This document shows positions 1-6,841 of a stretch of 9,515 nucleotides of DNA, in pieces. The stretch spans positions 1-9,515 of the forward strand of contig CAINWJ010000059.1 of NCBI GenBank assembly GCA_903854455.1, written 5' to 3'. Position 1 is the stretch's first letter. Each line of letters begins with the position of its first letter. This DNA is from Candidatus Peribacteria bacterium. GTDB lineage: Bacteria; Patescibacteriota; Gracilibacteria; Peribacterales; Peribacteraceae. The translations under genes were made by a program, and so were the position numbers. The notes beneath the pieces were generated by a model. The model worked only from the letters and a program-made list of their open reading frames with translations, made no database searches and was not told the DNA's origin.

Positions 1-1
1 A

Positions 2-145
2 CTATACTTGCAAAAAAATATCAAAGAAGCTCTAAAGAAGCTTGAAGGGAACTCGTATCATTGTCACACGATTCGTGCCTACGCTCCTCTGTCCGCCTCA
101 TCCTCCGGTCCTTCTCCCTCCGGGGAGAAGGATGACTTGCTGTGA
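2..145 (+). CDS. Possible 3' end of an upstream gene (partial)
   Basis: This frame is open from the left edge to a TGA at 143-145. Its first half reads like a charged helical tail (KNIKEALKKLEG), and the sequence there is AT-rich, unlike the spacer that follows. The last third runs through the REP-like hairpin at 110-131, so the true protein may have ended earlier, or the repeat may have extended it. A 9-bp direct repeat (AAAGAAGCT at 23-31 and 34-42) lies inside. No family is recognised. It could equally be non-coding. Confidence 0.2.
   Translation, partial: LYLQKNIKEALKKLEGNSYHCHTIRAYAPLSASSSGPSPSGEKDDLL
93..131 (+). repeat. REP-like hairpin element, copy 1
   Basis: A perfect 9-bp stem (CCTTCTCCC at 110-118, GGGAGAAGG at 123-131) closes a TCCG loop, which as RNA is a very stable UNCG tetraloop closed by C-G. 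The motif CCGCCTCA at 93-100 precedes it. The same motif occurs inverted (TGAGGCGG, 279-286) after the second hairpin, so copies 1 and 2 face each other. Pyrimidine-arm/purine-arm hairpins of this style are common dispersed intergenic repeats in bacteria. Copy number in this genome cannot be seen from one window. Confidence 0.55.
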
Positions 146-219
146 TGCATGAGTTCAACTGGTGGCAGGGAGTGTTGTGTTGATTGATCGCAATCTCTTT
201 CCTTATTCTTCTTTGGGTT

Positions 220-286
220 CCTCTCTCCTCGCGGGGAGAGAGGTGCCCCGCACCATCCGCAGAGGATGCGGGGCGGAGTGAGGCGG
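220..286 (-). repeat. REP-like hairpin element, copy 2 (inverted relative to copy 1)
   Basis: A 9-bp stem (CCTCTCTCC 220-228, GGAGAGAGG 235-243) has a T-G wobble and a CGCG loop. It is followed at once by a second hairpin in which CCCCG (246-250) plus CATCC (254-258) pairs with GGATGCGGGG (264-273), leaving a 3-nt bulge; an alternative is 8 bp GCCCCGCA/TGCGGGGC. The tail TGAGGCGG (279-286) is the reverse complement of the head of copy 1. Together 93-286 forms an inverted pair like a BIME. No credible gene lies in this stretch. Confidence 0.55.
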
Positions 287-395
287 GAGCAGCATCTACC
301 TCGACGATGCAATCGTGACGGCGTACTGCAGCAAAGAATTATTTTAATCCTTGTTTGTTTCTGTCCGAAGGATCGACGGCTGAGGCTTGGGTCGG

Positions 396-401
396 TACGC
401 T
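396..401 (+). promoter_or_regulatory. -10-like hexamer TACGCT, leaderless start
   Basis: TACGCT fits TANNNT and ends 6 nt before the GTG at 408. That spacing would put the transcription start on the first base of the start codon. The same hexamer-to-start spacing occurs at four other genes here. No convincing -35 or SD is seen. Confidence 0.5.
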
Positions 402-407
402 ATGTGT

Positions 408-1142
408 GTGGCATCCATCCTGACCATCATCCCGACGTTCAATGAAGTCACGAATATCGGTGAGCTCGTTCATCGGTTGCTGGTCATCTATCCCACCATG
501 GATGTGTTGGTTGTAGATGATGGATCGCCGGACGGAACCGCGGACCGAGTCACGGAAATTTCAGCCGGAGAGCCACGCGTGCATCTTCTGAAGCGTTCCG
601 GCAAAGGAGGCAGGGGATCCGCCGTCCTTGCAGGATTCCGCTTTGGCCTTGAGCACCAGTATGATCTGTTGATCGAGATGGATGCGGATTTCTCCCATCG
701 TCCCGAGGAGATCGCGTCCATGCTTCAGGTGATCGATGGAGCGGACATGGTTGTCGGTTCACGGTATCTGCCCGGCAGCTCCATCCATCACTGGGGATGG
801 AAGCGTACGTTTTTCAGCGCACTTGCCAATCGCTTCGCACGCTTCATGCTCCGCATCCCTATCTCGGATTATACGAACGGTTTCCGGTGCTACAGGCGTT
901 CGGCCATCCAGGCTCTGGACATGGATCGTATCGAGGCCAAGGGATACGTCGTACTGTCGGAAGTCGCCATGCAGCTCCATTGCCAAGGCAGGCGTTTTGC
1001 GGAAGTCCCGACCGTATTCGTGAACCGTCGGCGTGGCATCTCCAACCTCTCTCTCCATGAGGTGAAGGAGGCATTCCTTTCAGTCATCCGTATCCGGCGA
1101 CGCTATATTGCCGCTCATCCAAAAGGTATAATCTCAATTTGA
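408..1142 (+). CDS. GT2 polyprenyl-phosphate mannose synthase-like glycosyltransferase
   Basis: This is a soluble 244-aa family 2 glycosyltransferase of the dolichol/polyprenol-phosphate mannosyltransferase (DPM1) type. The expected role is transfer of a sugar, typically mannose from GDP-mannose, to polyprenyl phosphate at the inner membrane face, giving a lipid-linked donor for GT-C enzymes. Visible motifs are IIPTFNE (residues 7-13), the nucleotide-binding DDGSPDGT (37-44), the metal-binding MDADFSH (91-97), DYTNGFRCY (144-152) and the late FVNRRRGISNLS, the place of the family's R-x-x-G-x-S element. There is no C-terminal membrane domain, so it is the short DPM1 class. GTG 408 was chosen because a -10-like hexamer sits 6 nt upstream and the protein then begins just before the first strand; in-frame alternatives are ATG 402 and TTG 387. 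Its membrane partner may be the convergent GT-C protein. The sugar specificity is inferred from the family only. Confidence 0.88.
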   Translation: MASILTIIPTFNEVTNIGELVHRLLVIYPTMDVLVVDDGSPDGTADRVTEISAGEPRVHLLKRSGKGGRGSAVLAGFRFGLEHQYDLLIEMDADFSHRPEEIASMLQVIDGADMVVGSRYLPGSSIHHWGWKRTFFSALANRFARFMLRIPISDYTNGFRCYRRSAIQALDMDRIEAKGYVVLSEVAMQLHCQGRRFAEVPTVFVNRRRGISNLSLHEVKEAFLSVIRIRRRYIAAHPKGIISI

Positions 1143-1439
1143 ATTTGATTGAACCCTAGGAACTTAGATTCTTTGGATATGATTCATATTCGATTAGGAG
1201 ATGTCATGTCGAGGGTTCTTTTCCACCTTTTTCCGGGCGAAAAAGGTGGAGCCCAGCCTTCGCCAAGGCTACGGCCGGCAGGCAAAACGCCGGCGCGCCA
1301 ACTCCTCCAGCCCGGCACTGTGTCTCCTCGCTGGCTCCTCCAGGGATTCGGAGCCATCTCGTCGACGCGCTGCGGCGCAACAGTGCCTTCCCCTTCACCC
1401 CACAGAGCGCGCCTCCCACCGACTCTGTCATTAAGCGAA
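1143..1439. repeat. Convergent spacer with nested inverted repeats
   Basis: The first 60 bases are AT-rich and unremarkable. From 1222 on there are several inverted repeats: TCCACCTTTTTC (1222-1233) with GAAAAAGGTGGA (1239-1250) and a 5-nt loop; AGCCTT/AAGGCT (1255-1270, loop CGCC); GCCGGC/GCCGGC (1274-1279, 1289-1294); and a nested set GGCGCGC (1292-1298), GGCACTGT (1314-1321), TGGCTCC (1332-1338) pairing respectively with GCGCGCC (1407-1413), ACAGTGCC (1380-1387) and GGAGCCA (1350-1356). It lies between the 3' ends of two convergent genes, so it may end transcription from both sides, but no T-tract follows any stem. A structured RNA or a non-autonomous repeat is equally possible. The open frame through it is not convincing as a gene. 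Confidence 0.6.
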
Positions 1440-3209
1440 TCAGCTACCTTTTTTGTCGGTTAGCTGGAAGAGCGTCCAGTCACCGACCTGATTGATGGGA
1501 ACGAGGAATCGTCGGATGAGTGCCGGAGCTTTCGGGAGCAGCACGAATGACACATGCTTCTCCTGCAGTTCTTTCAGGATCGCTGCGGAAGTCGGAGGAT
1601 GTGCAAATGTGAGTGATGGAGCTTCTGCGAGATCAGTTTTGATAGCAGCACAATTTTGTCCGTACAGGAGGAGCAGGTTCCGGAGCCTGCACAGTGTTCG
1701 TTCATAGAGCATGCGATTGTCGTACCGGGTGCCCATGACAGCACGTAGTGAGAGTGGAGACGATGGCGTGAGCAGATTCTGCAGCCGTGCACGTTCGACG
1801 ATCTCGCTATCCGGTGCCATGTACATGTATGCCTCGTATGCCGTGAACGGGTAGTGACTGGTGTACGTCGTCAGCAGTGGAGCGAATGGAGGTAGAGTCA
1901 GGATGACCTGCTCACGTGGCAGAGAATTCAAGATCATGATGAGAGTTTTCAATTCTTCGCGTTTTTCAAGGGATGGTTTCGATGCATCGAATTGCTTCCA
2001 CTCGCGGAGAGAGGTGGAAATGGTTGTCATCGATAGCCATATAGTCAGCATCATTGCGAGCGCTATGCCGATGATCTTCCATCGCTTTGCCACGGAACGC
2101 AGAAGGAAGATTCCACCAAGCAGCAGAGGGAAAGCCAGGATGCGACCGTAGTGATTCCCGAACTCTGCTTCTTTCCCAGTGATCACAGGTTGGCAGAGCA
2201 CCAGCACACCTGCGATGAGGAGGAGAGAGAGCATTGATCGGGCATCATCTTCCTCGGATCTTCGTAGAAACCATCGGAGTAGTCCAAGGAGTATGAGTAA
2301 TTGGACGAGCAAGAGTGGTCCTACCGGCAGATGCCGGTCGATGAGTCCTAGCCGTGACAACATTTCCGCATACGCAGGATCGTGCCCGAGTGTCAGCATC
2401 CGGATCAGCCCCGGGAGGGCAAGGAGAAGGAATGGGAGTGCCGCAGCACATCCACGTTTCCATCGTATTGTCATAGAACGATCATCTTTCCAGCGTGAGA
2501 CGAAGAGTACGGCTTCCGCGACTGCGCAGTACGTCCAGTGGAACGGGTAGGACAGCACCATGATGGCGATCAGCGTTGATCGGATGATTGTTCTGAGGAA
2601 ATCCGCGCGCTTCGGATGAAGGAAGAGCCAGAGGTACAGGAGTGGGAGCACGAATGTTTCCTGCGGACTGATGATGCGTTTCCAGAGGGGCAACTGACTT
2701 CCGAGGAAGATCGTCGCAATTAGAAGAAGGCGCCATCGTTTCTCGGGGAGAACCGAGCGGGAAAGCATCCACGTGAGTAGGATAAGAATCACGGGGAAGA
2801 CCGCATCAGCAGTGATTGATACGGTTTTTATGCCTACACCGAAGAACTGCATCGGCAGGGCGAGGATGCGTTCCCAGAGCTGTCCGAGCGGGTATGCCTG
2901 ATCGCGTCGTTCGAAGAGCACCGGATTTCCGATCATCGGGTGACCGTCTGTTACTTCCCGGATACGCGAGAGGTAGAAGAGCTCATCGCTGCTCTCGATT
3001 ACGATGTCCGGAAAGCGCCATTCATCGGACGAGCGGAGTGCGTTCCAGAGCGGCAGATTGATGATGAGTGTTGCCACGGTGGCAAGCAGCAGACCGATCA
3101 GCAGATCAGGGACGCTTCGTCGATCGGGAATAGTTGCTGAAGGATTCACAGACTTGAAGCGAGGAGGATAGAGTCGGTGATCAGAGAGTGATGCCGAGAG
3201 TTTTCGCAT
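1440..3209 (-). CDS. Multi-pass membrane protein, probable GT-C type glycosyltransferase
   Basis: This 589-aa integral membrane protein has a first membrane segment at about 35-54. An acidic extracytoplasmic loop follows (SSDEWRFPD at 60-68, then SSDELFYLSRIREVTDGHP at 73-91), which is where GT-C enzymes carry catalytic Asp/Glu. Hydrophobic segments follow at about 132-150, 159-176, 184-198, 208-222, 254-273, 294-315, 325-342, 355-371 and 378-396. The C-terminal ~190 residues are largely soluble. GT-C enzymes take a sugar from a polyprenyl-phosphate donor and act outside the membrane, which would suit the neighbouring DPM1-like gene; that link is inference. The exact family is not recognised. 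The ATG at 3209 overlaps the end of gmd by 29 nt in another frame, with GGAAG about 5 nt upstream, suggesting translational coupling. It is the last gene of a three-gene minus-strand unit and ends in a convergent spacer. Confidence 0.72.
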   Translation of the reverse strand: MRKLSASLSDHRLYPPRFKSVNPSATIPDRRSVPDLLIGLLLATVATLIINLPLWNALRSSDEWRFPDIVIESSDELFYLSRIREVTDGHPMIGNPVLFERRDQAYPLGQLWERILALPMQFFGVGIKTVSITADAVFPVILILLTWMLSRSVLPEKRWRLLLIATIFLGSQLPLWKRIISPQETFVLPLLYLWLFLHPKRADFLRTIIRSTLIAIMVLSYPFHWTYCAVAEAVLFVSRWKDDRSMTIRWKRGCAAALPFLLLALPGLIRMLTLGHDPAYAEMLSRLGLIDRHLPVGPLLLVQLLILLGLLRWFLRRSEEDDARSMLSLLLIAGVLVLCQPVITGKEAEFGNHYGRILAFPLLLGGIFLLRSVAKRWKIIGIALAMMLTIWLSMTTISTSLREWKQFDASKPSLEKREELKTLIMILNSLPREQVILTLPPFAPLLTTYTSHYPFTAYEAYMYMAPDSEIVERARLQNLLTPSSPLSLRAVMGTRYDNRMLYERTLCRLRNLLLLYGQNCAAIKTDLAEAPSLTFAHPPTSAAILKELQEKHVSFVLLPKAPALIRRFLVPINQVGDWTLFQLTDKKGS

Positions 3210-4221
3210 CCGCTTCCATCATGAGGGATGCCAGTTCCTGGAGTGATGTCTTCGGTGTCCATCCCAGCTTCTTCTCCGCCTTTGAATAATCACCGAGGAG
3301 TGTCTCCACTTCCGCGGGACGCCGGTACCGGGCATCCACCGCCACGATCGTGCGACCTTTTGCATCTTTGTAGATTTCGTCCGTGTCCGTTCCCTGCTTC
3401 GTCCACGCGATGCCAGCCCGCTTGAGGCAGAGCTCCAGAAATTCGCGGACGGAGTACTGCTTCCCGGTTGCCAGCACATAGTCATCCGCCTCGGATTGCT
3501 GCAGCATCCTCCACATCCCTTCCACGAACTCCGGCGCGTATCCCCAGTCACGTTTCGCATCCAGGTTGCCGAGGAACAGGCAGCTCTGCGTTCCCTTCAG
3601 GATCCGTGCCAGACTCAGGGTGATCTTGCGTGTGACGAAGTTCTCGCCGCGGCGAGGAGATTCATGGTTAAACAGGATGCCGTTCACAGCGAACATTCCA
3701 TAGCTCTCGCGGTAGTTGCGGGTGAGGTAGAAGCTGTAAGCCTTGGCGCAGGCGTACGGACTGCGAGGATAAAACGGCGTCTTCTCGGACTGCGGGATTT
3801 CCATCGCTTTTCCGTACAGTTCGCTGCTGCTTGCCTGGTAGAACCGTGCCGGCAATCCCAGTGATCGCATCGCTTCCAGCAGCCGTGTGGTCCCGAGCCC
3901 CGTGATATCGCCGGTGCTCTCCGGGATGTCGAAGCTCACGCCGACGTGACTCTGCGCACCCAGGTTGTAGATCTCATCGGGTTTCACCGTTGCCAGCACG
4001 CGGAGCAGGGAATTGCTATCGCTCAAGTCGCCGTAATGCAGTTCCAGTGGGACTTTCGTGGTGTGCGGATCATTGAACAGGTGATCGATTCTGCCGCGGT
4101 TGAATGTCGATGCACGGCGGACGAGACCATGGACTTCGTATCCTTTCTTGAGTAGGAGTTCCGCCAGATACGATCCGTCCTGACCAGTGATGCCGGTGAT
4201 GAGTGCACGCTTCGATGACAT
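3181..4221 (-). CDS. gmd: GDP-mannose 4,6-dehydratase
   Basis: This 346-aa short-chain dehydrogenase/reductase converts GDP-D-mannose to GDP-4-keto-6-deoxy-D-mannose, the precursor of GDP-fucose, GDP-rhamnose, perosamine and colitose, in the cytoplasm. The N-terminal Rossmann motif GITGQDG (10-16) binds NADP. RRASTFNRGRIDHL (35-48) is a Gmd hallmark. The catalytic residues are visible as Ser132/Glu134 in SSSELYG (131-137) and the Y-x3-K pair Tyr156/Lys160. NHESPRRGENFVTRKI (185-200) is also typical. Length is normal for the family and all key residues are present. It sits 73 nt after the DegT-fold gene and overlaps the next gene by 29 nt, so the three probably form an operon. No SD precedes the ATG; a possible -10 (TATCTT) lies 16 nt upstream. 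The usual partner reductases for fucose or rhamnose (fcl, rmd) are not in the window. The product assignment is secure. Confidence 0.96.
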   Translation of the reverse strand: MSSKRALITGITGQDGSYLAELLLKKGYEVHGLVRRASTFNRGRIDHLFNDPHTTKVPLELHYGDLSDSNSLLRVLATVKPDEIYNLGAQSHVGVSFDIPESTGDITGLGTTRLLEAMRSLGLPARFYQASSSELYGKAMEIPQSEKTPFYPRSPYACAKAYSFYLTRNYRESYGMFAVNGILFNHESPRRGENFVTRKITLSLARILKGTQSCLFLGNLDAKRDWGYAPEFVEGMWRMLQQSEADDYVLATGKQYSVREFLELCLKRAGIAWTKQGTDTDEIYKDAKGRTIVAVDARYRRPAEVETLLGDYSKAEKKLGWTPKTSLQELASLMMEADAKTLGITL

Positions 4222-4294
4222 GGAAGGTTGTGGAAAGAAGATACGAAAGGGGAAGAACCAGAAGAAGCAAAGGAACCAGAAGAACCAGAGGATA
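4222..4294 (-). repeat. One-armed 9-bp tandem repeat between the DegT-fold gene and gmd
   Basis: Positions 4253-4288 hold four consecutive 9-bp units with plus-strand consensus ARGAACCAG (first and last units AAGAACCAG; the second is most diverged). Unlike the spacers at 5521-5631, 6842-6925 and 8128-8218, no reverse-complement array follows, so no long hairpin forms. It lies inside a likely operon, whereas the two-armed arrays lie between independent units. Confidence 0.6.
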
Positions 4295-5506
4295 TTACGG
4301 CAGAATATTCTTCATCTCGAAAAACATTTGAAACACTTTGCCGATGTACTCGATCTCTTTGGTGGTGATGCCCTGGTGTGACCCAACATAGAAACCACAG
4401 CGGTTCACCCAGTCGGCAACCGGGAATTTTTTCTGATCAATTTTCATGGTTTCATACACCGGCTGGTTGATGAGCGGGAGCATGTCGCGGGTCTGGACGT
4501 TCCATTTCTCCAGATGCTGCACGAGCTCGTCCTTCGTGCAGGGTGCATCCGGCTTGATGACGATGGGGTACATCATGAACGCATGCTCTTGTACTGCTGG
4601 ATCGAAGGATGGGAGCTGGAGGTACCGCTCAAATGGACGCAGAACCTTATTCAATTTCTTCGCATTCTCCTGCCGTTTTTTGATGATCTTCGGCAATTGT
4701 TTGAGTTGCCCCACACCGATAGCTGCCTCCAGTTCCGTCGCACGGAAGCTGAAGCCGCGCCGGATGAACCGGAAGCGCCGGCGGATGACTTCCTTGAACG
4801 CGGCACCATCGATGTCCTTGTCGTCATCGATGGAGATGTAGATGGAATCGCGTCCGTGGTTGGCGAGACTCCGGAGGATCTCCGCGTACTTCGGATCACT
4901 GGTGACTGCCAGTCCTCCGACTCCCGTGACGATTAAGTGAGCCACGTACGTGGAGAAGCAGCTGATGGCACCGAAGGATCCGGCGCGCCTGCCCTGGTAC
5001 GACACGCCCATCGTCTCGCAGCTGTCCTCGATGATTTCGAGCTTGTGCTTGCGTGCGATCTTCAGGATCGGGTCCATGTCAGCGATCAGCCCGAACAGAT
5101 GGACGACCATGATGCCGCGCGTCTTCGGCGTGATGGCAGCTTCTATTTTCGACGGATCAATGTTGTACGTTTTCGCATCGCAATCCACGAAGACAGGCTT
5201 GAGATGATGATCGAAGATAACGTTTGCGGTCGCAACGAAGGTCAGTGCAGGCACCAGGATTTCGTCTCCATCCTTCCAGCCGCAGGTTTCCCTGAGACAC
5301 GCGACTGCGATGGATAGTGCGGATGTTCCGCTGTTCACGAAGACTGCGTATCTGGAATCATGTGCCGCTGCAAACTTTCGCTCGAACTCCCGGCTAAAGG
5401 GTCCGTAGGAGAGGCGGTTGGTCTTGAGCGCCTTCATCACGTTTGCAGTCTCTTCTTTGGAGATGCTTAGTGTGCCGACACCGATTGGGTAGGGGAGTTT
5501 GCGCAT
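4295..5506 (-). CDS. DegT/DnrJ/EryC1-fold PLP enzyme with His for the catalytic Lys (ColD/RfbH-like sugar 3-dehydratase candidate)
   Basis: This is a 403-aa fold-type I PLP enzyme of the sugar aminotransferase family. Counting from the start at 5506, visible landmarks are the phosphate-binding NSGTSALS (58-65), PALTFVATAN (86-95), VVHLFG (134-139) and EDSCETMG (160-167), where Asp161 should hold the pyridine nitrogen. In FSTYVAHLIVTGVGG (184-198) His190 occupies the place of the Schiff-base lysine. His at that place marks ColD and RfbH, which remove the C3 hydroxyl of 4-keto-6-deoxy sugars instead of making an amino sugar. The RfbH iron-sulfur cysteines are not seen after NHGRD, so it looks closer to ColD. 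Gmd next door makes the ColD substrate. The ORF extends to 5596, but those 30 extra residues (VPY/LPY repeats) are translated repeat DNA. ATG 5506 has TACAAT 6 nt upstream, so I chose it. The dehydratase role is inferred. Confidence 0.85.
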   Translation of the reverse strand: MRKLPYPIGVGTLSISKEETANVMKALKTNRLSYGPFSREFERKFAAAHDSRYAVFVNSGTSALSIAVACLRETCGWKDGDEILVPALTFVATANVIFDHHLKPVFVDCDAKTYNIDPSKIEAAITPKTRGIMVVHLFGLIADMDPILKIARKHKLEIIEDSCETMGVSYQGRRAGSFGAISCFSTYVAHLIVTGVGGLAVTSDPKYAEILRSLANHGRDSIYISIDDDKDIDGAAFKEVIRRRFRFIRRGFSFRATELEAAIGVGQLKQLPKIIKKRQENAKKLNKVLRPFERYLQLPSFDPAVQEHAFMMYPIVIKPDAPCTKDELVQHLEKWNVQTRDMLPLINQPVYETMKIDQKKFPVADWVNRCGFYVGSHQGITTKEIEYIGKVFQMFFEMKNILP

Positions 5507-5512
5507 GGGGAG

Positions 5513-5518
5513 ATTGTA
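5513..5518 (-). promoter_or_regulatory. -10-like hexamer TACAAT, leaderless start of the minus-strand unit
   Basis: Read on the minus strand, TACAAT is followed by the 6-nt spacer CTCCCC and then ATG at 5506. It is one base from the TATAAT consensus. The plus-strand GT4 gene has the identical spacer CTCCCC before its own ATGCGC, so the divergent pair shares start-region design. No SD is present. The 9-bp repeats occupy the place where a -35 would be. Confidence 0.6.
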
Positions 5519-5520
5519 CG

Positions 5521-5631
5521 GGAGGTAAGGTAGGTAAGGTAGGTACGGTACGTAAGGTACGTCAGCTAGAGGGTTGGTTTCCATAAATGCTTCCATTACC
5601 TTCCTTACTTACAATACTTACCTTACCTTTG
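5521..5631. repeat. Inverted pair of 9-bp tandem repeat arrays in the divergent promoter region
   Basis: The left arm (5521-5564) is five units of about 9 bp, consensus GGTAGGTAA with scattered substitutions. The right arm (5596-5631) is four units of consensus TTACYTACC, the reverse complement. A 31-nt loop (5565-5595) separates them. The arms could form an imperfect hairpin or cruciform of about 36-40 bp. The array lies between two divergent promoters. It also produces spurious N-terminal extensions in both flanking genes when the longest ORF is taken. Confidence 0.8.
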
Positions 5632-5670
5632 CGCGTTCTATCTTTTCCACCACAATCTCCGATTCTTCGC

Positions 5671-5676
5671 TATCCT
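5671..5676 (+). promoter_or_regulatory. -10-like hexamer TATCCT, leaderless start of the first GT4
   Basis: TATCCT is followed by CTCCCC (5677-5682) and ATG at 5683. The spacing equals that at the four other unit-leading genes. There is no SD and no clear -35. Confidence 0.55.
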
Positions 5677-5682
5677 CTCCCC

Positions 5683-6834
5683 ATGCGCCTCGCCTACTGC
5701 ACCAACGTCCGGCTCCCGAGCGAACGTGCCCACGGGCACCAGGTTGCCGAGGTAGCGAATGCGCTGGCTGCACTCGGGCATGACGTGACGATCATCGCAC
5801 CGTTCCGCCGGAATGTCGTCGGTGCTGATTTTTGGACGTATGAAGGGGTATCGAAGGCGATCCGGCTCCAGTACGTCGGCAGCTTCGATCCCATCGCATC
5901 GCCGTTCCTTCCCGGGATTTTCGGGCTCTGGTGGATGAATGCGACCGTGCGTCACGGCATTCGCCGCTCAGTACATTCCGCTGCGTTTGATCTCGCCTAC
6001 ACACGGAGTCCGTCACTGCTTCCTGCACTCATCAAGACCGGTGTTCCGACGGTTCTGGAACTTCATCAGCTGCCACGGTTCGGTCGGTCTGCATTCATCA
6101 CACTCTGCAATCGTTGTGTTCTGATTGTGTCTCTGACGCAGTCGATGGCTGCCGCACTGCGTGAATGGGGCGTCGATCCGACAAAAATTATCGTTGAAGG
6201 AGATGCGGTGAACCTCAAGAAGTACACGACACTTCCATCACGCGACATTGCCAGACAAACATTTAATCTCCGGACAGATCGGACGGTGGTCGGATACGTC
6301 GGTCGGCTCAAGACGCTCGGGATGGAGAAGGGAGTCGAGACGATTCTCCATGGCATCGCCAAAGATAAGCGCTTCTTCGCGTTTATCGTCGGGGGTCCTG
6401 TATCCGATTGCCGTCAGTACCGTGCACTCGCTGCGTCTCTTGGGCTCACAGATCACGACGTGCATTTCACCGGTGAGGTTCCGGCATCGCAGGTTCCCTC
6501 CGCGCTCGCTGCGTGCGATCTCCTCGCCATGCCGTTTCCGGATCTCCCTCACTACCGGCTGCACATGTCGCCGCTTAAAATGTTCGAGTACATGGCGAGC
6601 GGGCGTCCCATCATCACCTCCGATCTCCCGACAATCCGTGACGTGCTTTCCGAAGAGACGGCGGTGTTCTGTATTCCAGGAGACGTATCGAGTTTCAACC
6701 AGGCACTCTCATGGATGATCGGTCATCCAGCTGAGGCAACAGAACGCGCCAGCAAAGCCCGATCGCTCGTGGAGAGGTATACGTGGGAAATGCGGATGGG
6801 AAGAATTTTTGAGCGGGTAGCGGATAGTAAATAA
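5683..6834 (+). CDS. GT4 family glycosyltransferase (first of a tandem pair)
   Basis: This 383-aa retaining GT-B glycosyltransferase probably acts in the cytoplasm, adding a sugar from a nucleotide donor to a lipid-linked chain. The N-terminal acceptor domain starts MRLAYCTNVRLPSERAHGHQ with a helix that contacts the acceptor side. The C-terminal donor domain starts near GYVGRL (204-209), followed by VGG (236-238), FTGEVP (262-267) and the donor-site segment SPLKMFEYMASGRPIITSD (296-314). Glu302 matches the second Glu of the family E-x7-E motif; the first position is not Glu, as in many SPLK-type members. The ORF extends to 5587, but those 32 residues come from repeat DNA, and ATG 5683 has the -10-like hexamer 6 nt upstream. 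The next gene is its paralog. The last codons (about 6814-6834) overlap the outer part of the downstream repeat array. Donor and acceptor cannot be told from sequence. Confidence 0.9.
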   Translation: MRLAYCTNVRLPSERAHGHQVAEVANALAALGHDVTIIAPFRRNVVGADFWTYEGVSKAIRLQYVGSFDPIASPFLPGIFGLWWMNATVRHGIRRSVHSAAFDLAYTRSPSLLPALIKTGVPTVLELHQLPRFGRSAFITLCNRCVLIVSLTQSMAAALREWGVDPTKIIVEGDAVNLKKYTTLPSRDIARQTFNLRTDRTVVGYVGRLKTLGMEKGVETILHGIAKDKRFFAFIVGGPVSDCRQYRALAASLGLTDHDVHFTGEVPASQVPSALAACDLLAMPFPDLPHYRLHMSPLKMFEYMASGRPIITSDLPTIRDVLSEETAVFCIPGDVSSFNQALSWMIGHPAEATERASKARSLVERYTWEMRMGRIFERVADSK

Positions 6835-6841
6835 ACGGGAA

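Noticed and set aside
79..312. 77-aa minus-strand open frame
   Set aside because: It is a translation of the two REP-like hairpins with no protein-like pattern.
1222..1250. Rho-independent terminator for either convergent gene
   Set aside because: The stem is strong, but no T-tract follows it on either strand, so I list it only as an inverted repeat.
1149..1463. 104-aa open frame in the convergent spacer
   Set aside because: It runs through the nested inverted repeats, has low-complexity Pro/Arg/Ser composition, no SD or -10-type start signal, and overlaps the end of the membrane-protein gene.
2179..2550. 123-aa plus-strand open frame and similar frames inside the large genes
   Set aside because: They are antisense or shifted shadows of genes with clear family motifs, with Arg/Ser-rich composition and no motifs of their own.
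4295..5506. Ordinary sugar aminotransferase such as a perosamine synthase
   Set aside because: The PLP-binding lysine position is His; without Lys the standard aminotransferase call is doubtful, although the fold is right.
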